64,000 bases of DNA, taken from positions 1-64,000 of the forward strand of contig SUYY01000006.1 of NCBI GenBank assembly GCA_015060205.1. The letters are read 5' to 3'. Positions 1 to 8,477 of this stretch are shown piece by piece (within the stretch, counting starts at the first letter, position 1; each line of letters starts with the position of its first letter). The stretch is from Bacteroidales bacterium (GTDB lineage Bacteria > Bacteroidota > Bacteroidia > Bacteroidales > UBA932). A program made the position numbers and the translations under genes. The notes beneath the pieces were generated by a model, which was given only the letters and a program-made list of their open reading frames with translations, had not been told where the DNA came from and did not search any database.

Positions 1-1
1 G

Positions 2-73
2 TAGCCCCGAGCAGAATCGAACTGCTATCTAAAGTTTAGGAAACTTCCATTCTATCCGTTGAACTACAGGGCC
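2..73 (-). tRNA. tRNA-Arg (anticodon CCT)
   Basis: Read on the minus strand, a cloverleaf folds. The 7-bp acceptor stem starts GGCCCTG and pairs with CGGGGCT using two G-U pairs. The anticodon stem GAAGT/ACTTT encloses the loop TTCCTAA, giving anticodon CCT, which reads AGG. The T arm contains GTTCGATTC. Discriminator base is A at position 2; the following C at position 1 may begin an encoded or chance CCA, but the window ends there. It lies 7 bp downstream of rpmF on the same strand and may be cotranscribed with it. Confidence 0.9.
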
Positions 74-80
74 GTCCGTA

Positions 81-263
81 TTACTCAGCCTTCTTCTCGA
101 TGATCTGACGACCTCTGTAATAGCCACACTCTGGGCATACGCGGTGGTACATGATAGTTGCACCGCAGTTTGAACAAGTAGCGAGTGTAGGAACAACTGC
201 TACATCATGTGTTCTTCTCTTGTCACGTCTCTGCTTAGAGACTTTGTGTTTTGGATGTGCCAT
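81..263 (-). CDS. rpmF: 50S ribosomal protein L32
   Basis: Small basic 60-residue protein of the large ribosomal subunit. It starts MAHPKHKVSKQRRDKRR, the standard L32 N-terminus, and carries two CxxC pairs (CSNC at about 30-33 and CPEC at about 44-47) forming the zinc ribbon of the Zn-containing type. Length is normal for the family. It follows the DUF177 gene by 28 bp on the same strand, the conserved yceD-rpmF pairing seen across bacteria, and is probably transcribed from the promoter at 835-865. tRNA-Arg follows directly. Confidence 0.96.
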   Translation of the reverse strand: MAHPKHKVSKQRRDKRRTHDVAVVPTLATCSNCGATIMYHRVCPECGYYRGRQIIEKKAE

Positions 264-291
264 TTTACTATATTTTTTTAATTATTAATAA

Positions 292-807
292 TCAAAACAA
301 ATCCTTCAGCGCGGCAAACGGACTCTCTGCAACTCCTGCATCCACATCCTCCTCTACTCCACCATAATACTTCATCACATCCGGATTGCAACCACCTTCC
401 TCATGCATCCTCTGCATCGGAAGGGCCAGACATGCATAGTCATAAACAATCTGACTCATGTCCAGTTCAGCATCGTCCTCCTTCACAAAAACAACCTCTC
501 TTTCCGAGTCCTGTCCGGTCTCCGCATTTTCCTCCTCACCGAACTTCACGCTTAACCGGACCTGCTCGTCGACCGGCATTTCCAAAGGATCAAGACACCT
601 GTCGCACTCCACTGTAATCGTGCCTTCCACATCACAATCCACACCCACATAACGGCCCGATTTCTCCACCAGAATCCTTATCTGAAGGTCTGCATCAAGG
701 ATTTCATCGTTTTCAAAACTCTCGAAAAAATCCTTGCCGGCACGGATGAAAAACTCGTTTTTCCCGACCGCCAATCCATTTAAAGGTATGATAAAATTGT
801 CATTCAT
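292..807 (-). CDS. DUF177 (YceD-like) protein
   Basis: Acidic protein of about 171 residues in the DUF177/YceD family, whose genes sit upstream of rpmF in many bacteria. In plants and E. coli, family members are linked to 23S rRNA accumulation or processing; the role here is inferred from that. The mid-region shows the family signature VECDRCLDPL, a CxxC-like pair in the sequence GTITVECDRCL. An open frame extends 10 codons further upstream to 837. The ATG at 807 (MNDNFIIPL) is preferred because the upstream part overlaps the -7 box of a good promoter at 835-842, and because the family starts close to this point. Confidence 0.85.
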   Translation of the reverse strand: MNDNFIIPLNGLAVGKNEFFIRAGKDFFESFENDEILDADLQIRILVEKSGRYVGVDCDVEGTITVECDRCLDPLEMPVDEQVRLSVKFGEEENAETGQDSEREVVFVKEDDAELDMSQIVYDYACLALPMQRMHEEGGCNPDVMKYYGGVEEDVDAGVAESPFAALKDLF

Positions 808-834
808 TCTGACCCGTAAACAGATTTGAGCCCG

Positions 835-865
835 CAAAGGTAAGAAATAAATTCGTTATCAGCAA
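835..865 (-). promoter_or_regulatory. promoter of DUF177-rpmF
   Basis: On the minus strand TTG (863-865) is followed after 20 bp by TACCTTTG (835-842), matching the Bacteroidota primary-sigma consensus TTG-N19/20-TAnnTTTG. The predicted transcript start falls near 831, about 24 nt before the chosen ATG at 807. The -33 box lies inside the 3' end of typA. Confidence 0.75.
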
Positions 866-2667
866 CTAAAATCCGAACTTTTCCTTTTGCGCTCTATCTC
901 GTTGAGAATAATCTTTCTAAGTCTCATCGATTTTGGGGTAACCTCAACGAGTTCGTCTTCCTGAATATATTCAAGCGCCTCTTCAAGAGAAAACACTATA
1001 GGAGGCGGGAGCATGACCTTGTCATCACTTCCCGAAGCACGCATGTTGGTGAGTTTCTTTGTCTTGCATATGTTTATATTAAGGTCTCTCTCTCGAGTAT
1101 GTTCTCCAACCACCTGACCTTCATATATTTCCACACCCGGCTCTATGAAGAAGCGACCTCTGTCCTGAAGTTTGTCCATCGAATAAGCGACAGAAAGTCC
1201 TGTTTCCAGAGACACGAGCGAGCCGTTGGTACGGCGTTCGATATCACCCTTGTAAGGTTCGTAACCCTTGAGACGGTGCGCAACCACAGCCTCTCCCTGT
1301 GTCGCCGTAAGAAGATTGCTTCGAAGACCCATAAGTCCGCGCGACGGAATATCGAACTCAAGATGTGTGCGGTCTCCCCTGCCTTCCATCTGAATCAGGG
1401 CACCTTTTCTGCGGGTCACCATCTCGATCGCCCTTCCCACAAATTCTTCCGGAAGGTCGATAGTAAGATTCTCGATAGGCTCGCACCTCTGTCCGCCGAT
1501 AACCTTGTCGAGCACCTTTGGCTGTCCCACCTGAAGTTCAAAGCCTTCGCGACGCATTGTCTCGATAAGCACGGAAAGGTGCAGCACACCACGTCCATAT
1601 ACTATGAACGAATCGGCATTCGGACCCGGTTTCACCCTGAGTGCCAGATTCTTCTCGAGTTCCTTGTCCAGACGCTCCTTCAAATGACGGGAAGTCACGA
1701 ACTTTCCTTCCTTGCCGAAGAACGGGGAATTATTGATGCAGAAAAGCATGCTCATTGTAGGCTCATCCACCTCGATAGGAGGAAGCGCCTCGGGATTCTC
1801 GAAGTCCGCGATCGTGTCACCGATTTCAAAGCCGTCGATTCCGACAACAGCACATATGTCACCGCACTGCACCTCTTCCACCTTGGACTTGCCAAGACCA
1901 TCGAAGATCATAAGTTCCTTTATCTTCTGCTTCTGCTGGATATCGTATCTCTTGCAAAGGGTTATGTTCTGACCTGCCTGAAGAGCACCGCGAGTGATTC
2001 TTCCCACTGCGATACGGCCCACATACGGAGAGTACTCAAGTGAAGAAATAAGCATCTGAGGAGTGCCTTCGACCTTTTCCGGGGCAGGAATCACTTCGAG
2101 AATGGTATCGAGAAGCGGAGTGATGTCCTCTGTCGGATTCCTCCAGTCGTATGACATCCAGCCCTGCTTGGCACTTCCGTATATCGTGCGGAAATCCAAC
2201 TGATCCTCTGTGGCTCCGAGAGAGAACATAAGGTCGAACACCTCTTCCTGAACCTCATCAGGACGGCAATTGAGTTTATCCACCTTATTGATCACCAGAA
2301 CCGGCTTCTTGCCCATCTCTATCGCCTTCTGAAGCACGAACCTTGTCTGCGGCATACAGCCTTCGAAGGCATCCACGAGCAGGATCACACCGTCAGCCAT
2401 ATTCAGCACACGTTCCACCTCTCCACCGAAATCGCTATGGCCCGGCGTATCTATCACATTAATCTTCACACCCTTATACACCACGGACACATTCTTCGCG
2501 AGAATGGTTATACCTCTTTCCCTTTCAAGGTCATTATTGTCAAGGATAAGTTCTCCCAACTTTTCCTGCTCACGCTGCTGACGCGCCTGATAGATCATCC
2601 TGTCGACGATGGTGGTCTTACCATGGTCAACATGCGCGATGATTGCGATATTTCTGATTTCCTGCAT
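859..2667 (-). CDS. typA: ribosome-associated GTPase TypA/BipA
   Basis: Translational GTPase of the EF-G/LepA class, 602 residues from the chosen start. It acts on the ribosome in assembly and stress adaptation. The G1 motif AHVDHGKT lies at residues 11-18, DTPGHSDF (G3) near 76, and NKVD (G4) near 130. EF-Tu-like domain 2, EF-G domains III and V, and the TypA-specific C-terminal domain (region [11 protein letters not shown] onward) follow. The frame is open for 24 more codons upstream (to 2739), but those codons cover the promoter at 2737-2766. [16 protein letters not shown] is also the usual N-terminus, so the ATG at 2667 is chosen. The gene is flanked by its own promoter and appears monocistronic. 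Confidence 0.95.
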   Translation of the reverse strand: MQEIRNIAIIAHVDHGKTTIVDRMIYQARQQREQEKLGELILDNNDLERERGITILAKNVSVVYKGVKINVIDTPGHSDFGGEVERVLNMADGVILLVDAFEGCMPQTRFVLQKAIEMGKKPVLVINKVDKLNCRPDEVQEEVFDLMFSLGATEDQLDFRTIYGSAKQGWMSYDWRNPTEDITPLLDTILEVIPAPEKVEGTPQMLISSLEYSPYVGRIAVGRITRGALQAGQNITLCKRYDIQQKQKIKELMIFDGLGKSKVEEVQCGDICAVVGIDGFEIGDTIADFENPEALPPIEVDEPTMSMLFCINNSPFFGKEGKFVTSRHLKERLDKELEKNLALRVKPGPNADSFIVYGRGVLHLSVLIETMRREGFELQVGQPKVLDKVIGGQRCEPIENLTIDLPEEFVGRAIEMVTRRKGALIQMEGRGDRTHLEFDIPSRGLMGLRSNLLTATQGEAVVAHRLKGYEPYKGDIERRTNGSLVSLETGLSVAYSMDKLQDRGRFFIEPGVEIYEGQVVGEHTRERDLNINICKTKKLTNMRASGSDDKVMLPPPIVFSLEEALEYIQEDELVEVTPKSMRLRKIILNEIERKRKSSDFSC

Positions 2668-2736
2668 ATTCCACTTATAATTAATCACTTGGCAACACGC
2701 CACACCCGAGCGGCATCGCCATTCGAAAAAGATTTG

Positions 2737-2766
2737 CAAAAATACACAAAAACTTTCATTTTCAAA
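2737..2766 (-). promoter_or_regulatory. promoter of typA
   Basis: Minus-strand TTTG (2763-2766), an 18-bp spacer and TATTTTTG (2737-2744) match the Bacteroidota promoter consensus. The implied start near 2733 gives a leader of about 65 nt before the ATG at 2667 and rules out the longer reading frame. Confidence 0.7.
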
Positions 2767-2771
2767 TGAAA

Positions 2772-2802
2772 ACAGCCTTCACTTTCCAGAAGCGAAGGCT
2801 GT
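2772..2802 (-). terminator. intrinsic terminator after guaA
   Basis: A perfect 9-bp stem ACAGCCTTC / GAAGGCTGT with a 13-nt loop lies 27 bp after the guaA stop codon. On the minus strand it is followed by TTTTC. It directly abuts the -33 box of the typA promoter. Confidence 0.75.
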
Positions 2803-2828
2803 ATATGATATCCCTGAAAAGGATGTGA

Positions 2829-4136
2829 TTATTCCCACTCGATTGTTGCTGACGGCTTCGGTGAGAGGTCGTAGCATACGCGGTTCACATTAGGAACTTC
2901 TGCGAGGATACGGTCTGTAATCTTCAGGAGAACAGGCCACTCTATCTGCTCGATGCTTGCTGTCATGGCGTCGATGGTGTTCACGGCACGGATGATGACA
3001 GGCCAGTCATATGAACGTGCGTTGTTGCGCACTCCTACTGACTTGAAGTCCGGAACCACTGTGAAATACTGCCATACCTTCTTGTCGAGACCGCATTTAG
3101 CAAATTCCTCGCGGAGGATTGCATCTGCTTCACGGAGTGCCTCGAGACGGTCACGGGTGATGGCTCCAAGGCAGCGCACACCGAGACCAGGACCTGGGAA
3201 CGGCTGGCGGTATACCATTTCATATGGAAGACCGAGTTCCACACCGCATGCGCGTACTTCATCCTTGAAAAGTTGCTTCAGAGGCTCTACGAGTTCGAAC
3301 TGAAGGTCTTCAGGAAGACCACCTACATTGTGGTGACTCTTTACCATCTTCGCAGTCTTGGTTCCTGATTCGACGATATCAGGATAGATAGTACCCTGAC
3401 CAAGGAAGTCGATGCCATCAAGTTTACGTGCCTCTTCTTCGAATACGCGGATGAACTCTCCACCGATTATCTTTCTCTTCTGCTCAGGATCTGCAACGCC
3501 TTCAAGAAGACCGAGGAAACGGTCTGTAGCGTCTACATATATAAGATTTGCGCTGAGTTGGTTGCGGAACACCTCCACAACATTCTCACTCTCGCCCTTA
3601 CGCATGAGTCCGTGATTCACATGGACGCATACGAGGTTGTCACCGATAGCCTTCAGGAGAAGGGCTGCAACCACAGAACTGTCCACTCCGCCTGAAAGCG
3701 CGAGAAGAACCTTGCGGTCTCCTACCTGTTTACGTACGAGTTCGATCTGATCGGCAACGAAGTTCTTCATGTTCCAGTTTGCTTCTGCCTTGCATGTATC
3801 GAATACGAAATCCTTTACTGCACTCTTGACAGCCTCCTCGTCGTTTCCGAACTCAGGAAGTTTCACCTCGCAGAGAGCCTTGTCATGACCTGCTGCCATT
3901 ACAGGGAAACCTGCCTCATATATTTCTGGAAGCACATCGATTGCAACTCCGTCTATCACATTGTTAGGCCCGCCGTTGATGATGATACCTTTTACGTTAG
4001 GCAGAGCCTTAAGTTCTGCTGCAGTTATGTCGTGCGGGTAGATTTCGCTGTAGACTCCCAGCGCACGGATTGCCCTTGCAACCACTGTGTTCTCATGGCT
4101 GCCGAGGTCAAGAATTACAATCATGTCCTGTTTCAT
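2829..4136 (-). CDS. guaA: GMP synthase, glutaminase-deficient short form
   Basis: Makes GMP from XMP, ATP and a nitrogen donor. The synthetase half is complete: P-loop SGGVDSS at 148-154, the PFPGPGLGVR segment, and the family C-terminus KPSATIEWE. The protein is only 435 residues; the family is usually about 505-525. The shortfall is all in the N-terminal class I glutamine amidotransferase domain, cut to about 120 residues. GGP at 55-57 is kept. Where the family has the nucleophile elbow (xCYGMQ), this protein reads VMAAGHDKA near 79-87, with no catalytic Cys. The later His-Glu (HPE) segment is absent. The frame is continuous, so this looks like an established form and not a fresh pseudogene. 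It is predicted to use free ammonia or a separate amidotransferase. Confidence 0.92.
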   Translation of the reverse strand: MKQDMIVILDLGSHENTVVARAIRALGVYSEIYPHDITAAELKALPNVKGIIINGGPNNVIDGVAIDVLPEIYEAGFPVMAAGHDKALCEVKLPEFGNDEEAVKSAVKDFVFDTCKAEANWNMKNFVADQIELVRKQVGDRKVLLALSGGVDSSVVAALLLKAIGDNLVCVHVNHGLMRKGESENVVEVFRNQLSANLIYVDATDRFLGLLEGVADPEQKRKIIGGEFIRVFEEEARKLDGIDFLGQGTIYPDIVESGTKTAKMVKSHHNVGGLPEDLQFELVEPLKQLFKDEVRACGVELGLPYEMVYRQPFPGPGLGVRCLGAITRDRLEALREADAILREEFAKCGLDKKVWQYFTVVPDFKSVGVRNNARSYDWPVIIRAVNTIDAMTASIEQIEWPVLLKITDRILAEVPNVNRVCYDLSPKPSATIEWE

Positions 4137-4160
4137 AGTTTCTTTCTTTTATTTCGGGCG

Positions 4161-4168
4161 CAAAAATA
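4161..4168 (-). promoter_or_regulatory. probable -7 box of guaA
   Basis: TATTTTTG on the minus strand, 24 bp upstream of the guaA ATG, matches TAnnTTTG. No TTG lies at the ideal 19-20 bp spacing; the nearest TTTG is 12 bp away, so the -33 element is unclear. Confidence 0.45.
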
Positions 4169-4208
4169 GAAAAAGATCGGCAAATATTTTCAGAAAATAT
4201 TCATTTTT

Positions 4209-5240
4209 TTACCTTACCCTCAGACGTCTTCCCACTTTCAGAATCGTCTTCGGAGTTATGCCGTTAAGTTTACAGATCGCGCTGACCGTTGTGCCGTTAT
4301 TTATTGCGATACGTCCAAGGGTATCACCGGACCTGACAGTATGCCAGCGCATTGCCGCACGCTCGGCCTCTTCCCTCCTGTCATCTTCCTCGTTCTTCCA
4401 CTCGTCTTCGAAATCCTGCTCATAGTTGCTGTAGATATCGAAATACTTCTTTTTCATTATGAACAGGCGGTGGCGGAGTTCACCGGTCTTGAAATCAATG
4501 AGCCACTGGGGGTCGAATGCGAATCCGTCGTAACGTGTCTCGAAATGAAGGTGAGGTCCCGTCGAACGTCCGGTAGAACCTCCTAATCCGATTATGTCAC
4601 CGGCATTGACCCAGTCCCCTGCCTCGACATTTCTCTTGGACAGGTGGCCATGAAAAGTCTCTATTCCATTGACATGACGGATGACTATGAGATTGCCGAA
4701 TCCTCCCATATATTTCGAAATACGCACACGCCCGGTAAAAGTCGCATATACAGGGTCGCCAGTCTTGAGCGGGATGTCCACACCCTGATGACGGCGGCCA
4801 CGCCTCGGTCCGAATTTTCCACGGGGATGCACATCTCCCTGGAAGGGGCAATGATATTGGTCCAGACTATCCACAAGCCATACCGACCATGAATACGGAA
4901 GGGAGTCGAGTGACATCTTGTATGGATTGGAACTGGTCTCATCCCAGTATCTGTCGAACACATCAGTCCTTTGAGCGAAGTCCGGAGTCTTGAAGTACCG
5001 CCAGGTGTTGTCGGAATACAGGATCACCTTGACGTGTTCATTCACGGTATCAAGTGTGTCTATCGGACCTGCCGGAGACACATCAAGAGACTTTACAGGC
5101 TCCTTTGCCGGGCGGCGCACCTGAAGCACAGTCTTCAAAGTGTCTATACGCACACGTGTCTCAGCATAAAGTTCACCTGAAAGCATCGCTGCAATACAGG
5201 TGAACACAAAAAAACATCTGATTCTGTTGTCTTTAATCAT
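4209..5240 (-). CDS. secreted M23 metallopeptidase with C-terminal LysM
   Basis: Predicted cell-wall hydrolase of 343 residues, exported to the periplasm. An N-terminal signal segment (about residues 8-26, ending near LYAE) is followed by about 120 residues without a recognised domain. An M23 (LytM/NlpD-like) domain follows with zinc-ligand motifs HQGVD and HLHFE, both intact. A short acidic, charged linker (EDEWKNEEDDRREE) precedes a C-terminal LysM (WHTVRSGDTLGRIA ... LKVGRRLRVR) expected to bind peptidoglycan. It is the last gene of a def / phosphohexomutase / peptidase cluster, 7 bp after its upstream neighbour. Whether it is an active amidase/endopeptidase or an activator cannot be told from the sequence. 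Confidence 0.88.
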   Translation of the reverse strand: MIKDNRIRCFFVFTCIAAMLSGELYAETRVRIDTLKTVLQVRRPAKEPVKSLDVSPAGPIDTLDTVNEHVKVILYSDNTWRYFKTPDFAQRTDVFDRYWDETSSNPYKMSLDSLPYSWSVWLVDSLDQYHCPFQGDVHPRGKFGPRRGRRHQGVDIPLKTGDPVYATFTGRVRISKYMGGFGNLIVIRHVNGIETFHGHLSKRNVEAGDWVNAGDIIGLGGSTGRSTGPHLHFETRYDGFAFDPQWLIDFKTGELRHRLFIMKKKYFDIYSNYEQDFEDEWKNEEDDRREEAERAAMRWHTVRSGDTLGRIAINNGTTVSAICKLNGITPKTILKVGRRLRVR

Positions 5241-5247
5241 ATTATGG

Positions 5248-6594
5248 TCAAGAAAATCTTGCGACTATTTCTCTGACTTTCGTCACTTTTTCATCAAGAA
5301 GTTCCTTCGTGGTCGCTTCACAAAGGAATCTCAGATAAGGTTCGGTGTTGGACGGACGTATATTGAACCACCACTGGTCAAATTCCACACGATAGCCGTC
5401 GAAATCCATTGATGAGGTAGCCTTCTCCTGACTCATGAACCAGTCTCTGACTGCATCCATGGCCTCTTGCTTACGCTCAATGCGGAAATTGATTTCACCG
5501 GAATTCTGATATTTCTCTATGCGGGATATAAGGCTGCTCAAGGTCACACCTTCCGCCTTCATCTTCGCCACCACATTGAGGATCAGTATGGAAGCAAGAA
5601 GACCGCTGTCCGAATAGAAGAAATCCCTGAAGTAATAATGACCGGCAAGTTCGCCGCCATATACTCCGTCAAGTTCGCGAAGTTTCAGTGCCGCAAATGC
5701 GCGACCTACCCTCCAGGTATGCATCATGCCTCCCATCGGAGCGAGATACTCTCCAACAGCCTTCGAACTGCGGATATCCTGAAGCACAATGCCTTTCTCT
5801 CCTCTTTCCTCCAGGAAATAATGGCCAAGCACCGCTATCATAAGATCTGGAGAAATGAATCTGCTGTTCTCATCCACGAACATGACACGGTCCGCATCAC
5901 CGTCATAGATGACTCCCACATCAGCCTTTGTCTCTGCCACGAGACTCCTGAGAGCCTCCACATTTGCAGGGACCAGAGGATTAGGTTCATGGTTCGGGAA
6001 TCTGCCATCCATCTCTTCATATATATAGGATGGTCCGTCACCGAAGATATCACGTACAAAAAGCGAGGCCATGCCGTTGGACACGTCCATCGCTATCTTA
6101 AGACCGGACCAGTCACCCTTGTATCTGAGAAGGAAATCGAGATAATCCTTTCTTATGTCCATAGGATGCACCTTTCCGCAGACCTGAGCCGGCGGACAAG
6201 GCCTGCCGCCCTCGATCCACTCCTTTATCTGCCCCAGTCCTGTATCCAGACCTACCGGAAGTGCATTTTCCCGGGAGACCTTCATACCGTTGTACTCGGC
6301 CGGATTGTGAGACGCAGTTATCTGTACCGAAGCCTTGAATCCGTAATTTGCAGTACCGAAATATACCATGGGAGTGGTACTGAGACCCACGTCATAGACA
6401 TCCGCACCTGCATCCGTGATGCCCTTGACAAGCGCATCATGAATCTCCGGCGAAGACTCGCGGGCATCCCTTCCGACGAGAACCTTGTCTGCCGAAAGAA
6501 GTTCAGGAAGGAAATAACCCACCTTATAGGCCGTCTCCTTGTCGAAATCCACATTGTAGATTCCTCTGATGTCATATGCGTGAAATGCTCCCAT
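5248..6594 (-). CDS. phosphomannomutase/phosphoglucomutase family protein
   Basis: Phosphohexomutase of 448 residues (family usually 445-465). It interconverts hexose 6- and 1-phosphates for nucleotide-sugar and envelope glycan synthesis. The phosphoserine loop TASHNP is at 93-98, the Mg-binding loop DGDADR at 231-236, the sugar-specificity loop GELAGH near 325, and the phosphate-binding loop RPSNTEP near the C-terminus. The GE(L)AGH loop fits dual mannose/glucose enzymes, but the exact substrate cannot be fixed. The start overlaps the stop of def by one base (TAATG), so the two are translationally coupled. Confidence 0.9.
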   Translation of the reverse strand: MGAFHAYDIRGIYNVDFDKETAYKVGYFLPELLSADKVLVGRDARESSPEIHDALVKGITDAGADVYDVGLSTTPMVYFGTANYGFKASVQITASHNPAEYNGMKVSRENALPVGLDTGLGQIKEWIEGGRPCPPAQVCGKVHPMDIRKDYLDFLLRYKGDWSGLKIAMDVSNGMASLFVRDIFGDGPSYIYEEMDGRFPNHEPNPLVPANVEALRSLVAETKADVGVIYDGDADRVMFVDENSRFISPDLMIAVLGHYFLEERGEKGIVLQDIRSSKAVGEYLAPMGGMMHTWRVGRAFAALKLRELDGVYGGELAGHYYFRDFFYSDSGLLASILILNVVAKMKAEGVTLSSLISRIEKYQNSGEINFRIERKQEAMDAVRDWFMSQEKATSSMDFDGYRVEFDQWWFNIRPSNTEPYLRFLCEATTKELLDEKVTKVREIVARFS

Positions 6595-7145
6595 TATCTT
6601 TTGGATTTATATCTTGTCTGTACTGCTCCCTTCGCGATTGCCTGCAACTTTCGTGCGATCATCTTGCGCCTTATAGGCGAGACTTCGTCGACAAAAAGTT
6701 CTCCTTCAAGATGTGAAAGTTCATGCTGTACCATCCTGCAGGCAAAACGGTCGAATTCCTCTACGACCTTCTGAAAGTTCTCGTCATAATATTCGACCTT
6801 TATCTTCGAAGGACGACGGACTTCGGCATATACGCCCGGAACACTCAGACAGCCTTCAGAATATTCGCAGGTCTGCTCGCTTTCCTCCAGAACGACAGGG
6901 TTGATCATGACCCTCACGAAATCGTGAAGATAGTCATATGTGTCGGAAAGGTCACGGCCGTCTACAATCACGACCCTGAGATTGACTCCCACCTGAGGCG
7001 CGGCAAGGCCGCAGCCGTCAGCGACCTTGAGGGTTTCCTTCATATCCTCGATGAGTCTGAGAAGCGCCTCCTTGTCGTTCAGGTCAGCCTCCTTGTTTTC
7101 GTTTCGGAGCACCTGTGCCCCATATAAATAGATTGGCAATATCAT
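6594..7145 (-). CDS. def: peptide deformylase
   Basis: Removes the N-formyl group from nascent proteins. The 183 residues carry all three family motifs: GCGLAAPQVG at 44-53, EGCLS at 97-101 (Cys metal ligand) and HELSH at 141-145 (two His ligands plus catalytic Glu). The third motif reads HELSH, where many homologues have HExDH; this variation leaves the ligands intact. First gene of a coupled cluster with the phosphohexomutase and the LysM peptidase. Confidence 0.95.
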   Translation of the reverse strand: MILPIYLYGAQVLRNENKEADLNDKEALLRLIEDMKETLKVADGCGLAAPQVGVNLRVVIVDGRDLSDTYDYLHDFVRVMINPVVLEESEQTCEYSEGCLSVPGVYAEVRRPSKIKVEYYDENFQKVVEEFDRFACRMVQHELSHLEGELFVDEVSPIRRKMIARKLQAIAKGAVQTRYKSKR

Positions 7146-7179
7146 AGTTTCATTATTTTTGCTTTACAGATTTCTCCAT

Positions 7180-7593
7180 TCACTTCGCTCTGTCAAGGTA
7201 GGACTGGAGAATGATGGCGGCACTGATCTTATCCACAGACTCCTTCTTCATCCTGTCCTGCTTCTTCATGCCGCCGTCTATCATCGCCCTATGGGCAAGA
7301 ACCGACGTAAAACGCTCATCCTCAAGTGTCACGGGAATTTCAGGAAAAGCCTTTGCAAGACATTTGAGAAAAACATCTATGTCTTTTGCCGCTTCGGACG
7401 GCGCACCGTTCATATTGATGGGATAGCCCACCACGAAACGCACTACATTCTCATTTTCAGCGTATTTTTTGAGATATTCTATTATCTTTGCAGAATGTAC
7501 CGTTTCAAGGGCAGACGCGAAAATTCCGAGCGGATCGCTCACTGCGACACCCACTCTCTTGCGTCCATAGTCTATGCCGATTATCCTGTCCAT
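7180..7593 (-). CDS. ruvX: RuvX/YqgF RNase H-fold protein
   Basis: Putative pre-16S rRNA nuclease / Holliday junction resolvase family protein of 137 residues. It starts MDRIIGIDYGRKRVGVAVSD, the family N-terminus with the first catalytic Asp. Later FVVGYPINMNG and the TLEDERFTS segment match family motifs. An open frame continues 99 codons upstream to 7890, but that part is antisense to the divergent peptidase gene. The promoter at 7600-7629 sits immediately upstream of the ATG at 7593, so the short start is chosen. Confidence 0.9.
   Translation of the reverse strand: MDRIIGIDYGRKRVGVAVSDPLGIFASALETVHSAKIIEYLKKYAENENVVRFVVGYPINMNGAPSEAAKDIDVFLKCLAKAFPEIPVTLEDERFTSVLAHRAMIDGGMKKQDRMKKESVDKISAAIILQSYLDRAK
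7468..7500 (+). promoter_or_regulatory. candidate promoter of the M23-dxr-rseP operon
   Basis: Plus-strand TTTG (7468-7471), a 21-bp spacer and TATCTTTG (7493-7500), located inside ruvX antisense to it. It would give a leader of about 118 nt before the ATG at 7622. No closer plus-strand promoter was seen in the 28-bp gap between the divergent genes. Confidence 0.45.
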
Positions 7594-7599
7594 GGGGTG

Positions 7600-7629
7600 C
7601 AAAGTTAGTAAAAATGCAGATATGAGCAA
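7600..7629 (-). promoter_or_regulatory. promoter of ruvX overlapping the divergent gene start
   Basis: Minus-strand TTG (7627-7629), exactly 19 bp, then TAACTTTG (7600-7607). The -33 box is within codons 2-3 of the divergent peptidase gene, and the predicted start falls only a few nucleotides before the ruvX ATG at 7593. Confidence 0.7.
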
Positions 7630-8476
7630 AAGCAACAGGGAACATAAGACAAGCAATTTCAGACTTGCCATAATAGATGACATATCCCACAAGCAGTTGG
7701 TGACCGTCCATTTCACCAAGACAAGTTTCTTCGTGGCGATAGTGACATTTCTGGTCACCATCAGCGCGATTGTCTTCTCCATCATAGCGTTCACTCCTGT
7801 CAGGACATTCATCCCCGGATATCCGGATGCCAGATCCAAGAGAGCGGCCATCCAGAACGCCATCACCATCGATTCTCTCGAAACCGTCATCTACAAATGG
7901 GGACTGTATTCGGAAAACCTCAAGAGGGTGATGGAAGGAATGGACCCGATACGGATAGACAGCATCGTGAACATCGGAATGAACTCGATATCGGAAGACG
8001 CCGACTTCGCGGAAATCCAGAGAAAGGATTCCATTCTCAGGGAAAAGGTCAAGGAAGAGGAACAGTTCGGCATTTCTGCAGGCAGGGACAAACGCAATCT
8101 TCCCATCGAGGGAAGGCACTTCTTCTGTCCTCTCAAGGGCGTCATATCCCAGGCATACAACCCTGCAGGACATCCGTTCATAGACATCGCAGCCCCTGAA
8201 GGTTCTGTAGTCAAGGCCACTCTCGACGGCACGGTGATAAGCGCAGAGTGGAACAACGAATCGGGCTACACCATCAAGATACAGCACGACGGAGACATCA
8301 TCTCCATATACAGGCACAACGAAAAGATACTTAAGAAAACCGGAGACAAGGTCAGTGCAGGATCTCCGATAGCCCTTGTAGGCAACACAGGAGACCTCAG
8401 CACAGGCACTCACCTCCATTTCGAACTTTGGCATAAAGGGGAAGCAGTAGACCCTGCAAAATACATCAATTTCTAG
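7622..8476 (+). CDS. membrane-anchored M23 family peptidase
   Basis: Predicted inner-membrane-anchored cell-wall metallopeptidase of 284 residues. A basic, hydrophilic N-terminus (1-35) is followed by one transmembrane helix at about 36-58. A helical periplasmic stretch (about 70-150) leads to a C-terminal M23 domain with HxxxD at 184-188, an additional His at 232 and HLH at 264-266, so the zinc site looks intact. The start ATGAGCAAAAGC at 7622 is chosen; an upstream frame to 7574 only covers the ruvX start. The stop is one base before dxr, so these are cotranscribed. The family shape resembles the M23 genes commonly linked to divisome or envelope maintenance in Bacteroidota. Confidence 0.87.
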   Translation: MSKSNREHKTSNFRLAIIDDISHKQLVTVHFTKTSFFVAIVTFLVTISAIVFSIIAFTPVRTFIPGYPDARSKRAAIQNAITIDSLETVIYKWGLYSENLKRVMEGMDPIRIDSIVNIGMNSISEDADFAEIQRKDSILREKVKEEEQFGISAGRDKRNLPIEGRHFFCPLKGVISQAYNPAGHPFIDIAAPEGSVVKATLDGTVISAEWNNESGYTIKIQHDGDIISIYRHNEKILKKTGDKVSAGSPIALVGNTGDLSTGTHLHFELWHKGEAVDPAKYINF

Positions 8477-8477
8477 A

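Noticed and set aside
1099..2043. 314-codon open frame on the plus strand antisense to typA
   Set aside because: It lies wholly within typA on the opposite strand; His/Leu/Arg-rich shadow composition, no family features and no promoter.
2829..4136. guaA as a decaying pseudogene
   Set aside because: The frame is continuous, synthetase motifs are all intact, and it has a promoter box and a strong terminator; loss is limited to the glutaminase part.
4182..4200. AT-rich palindrome AATATTTTC / GAAAATATT as a terminator of the LysM peptidase gene
   Set aside because: All A/T pairs except one C-G, no T-run on the minus strand after it, and it overlaps the guaA upstream region; more likely part of AT-rich promoter DNA.
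5467..6774. 435-codon plus-strand frame opposite the phosphohexomutase gene
   Set aside because: Long only because the opposite strand is a conserved coding sequence; the translation has no recognisable domain and crosses into the def gene.
7154..7161. Plus-strand TATTTTTG box just upstream of def
   Set aside because: Matches the -7 consensus, but no plus-strand gene follows for about 460 bp and no -33 box is present; such AT-rich matches arise by chance.
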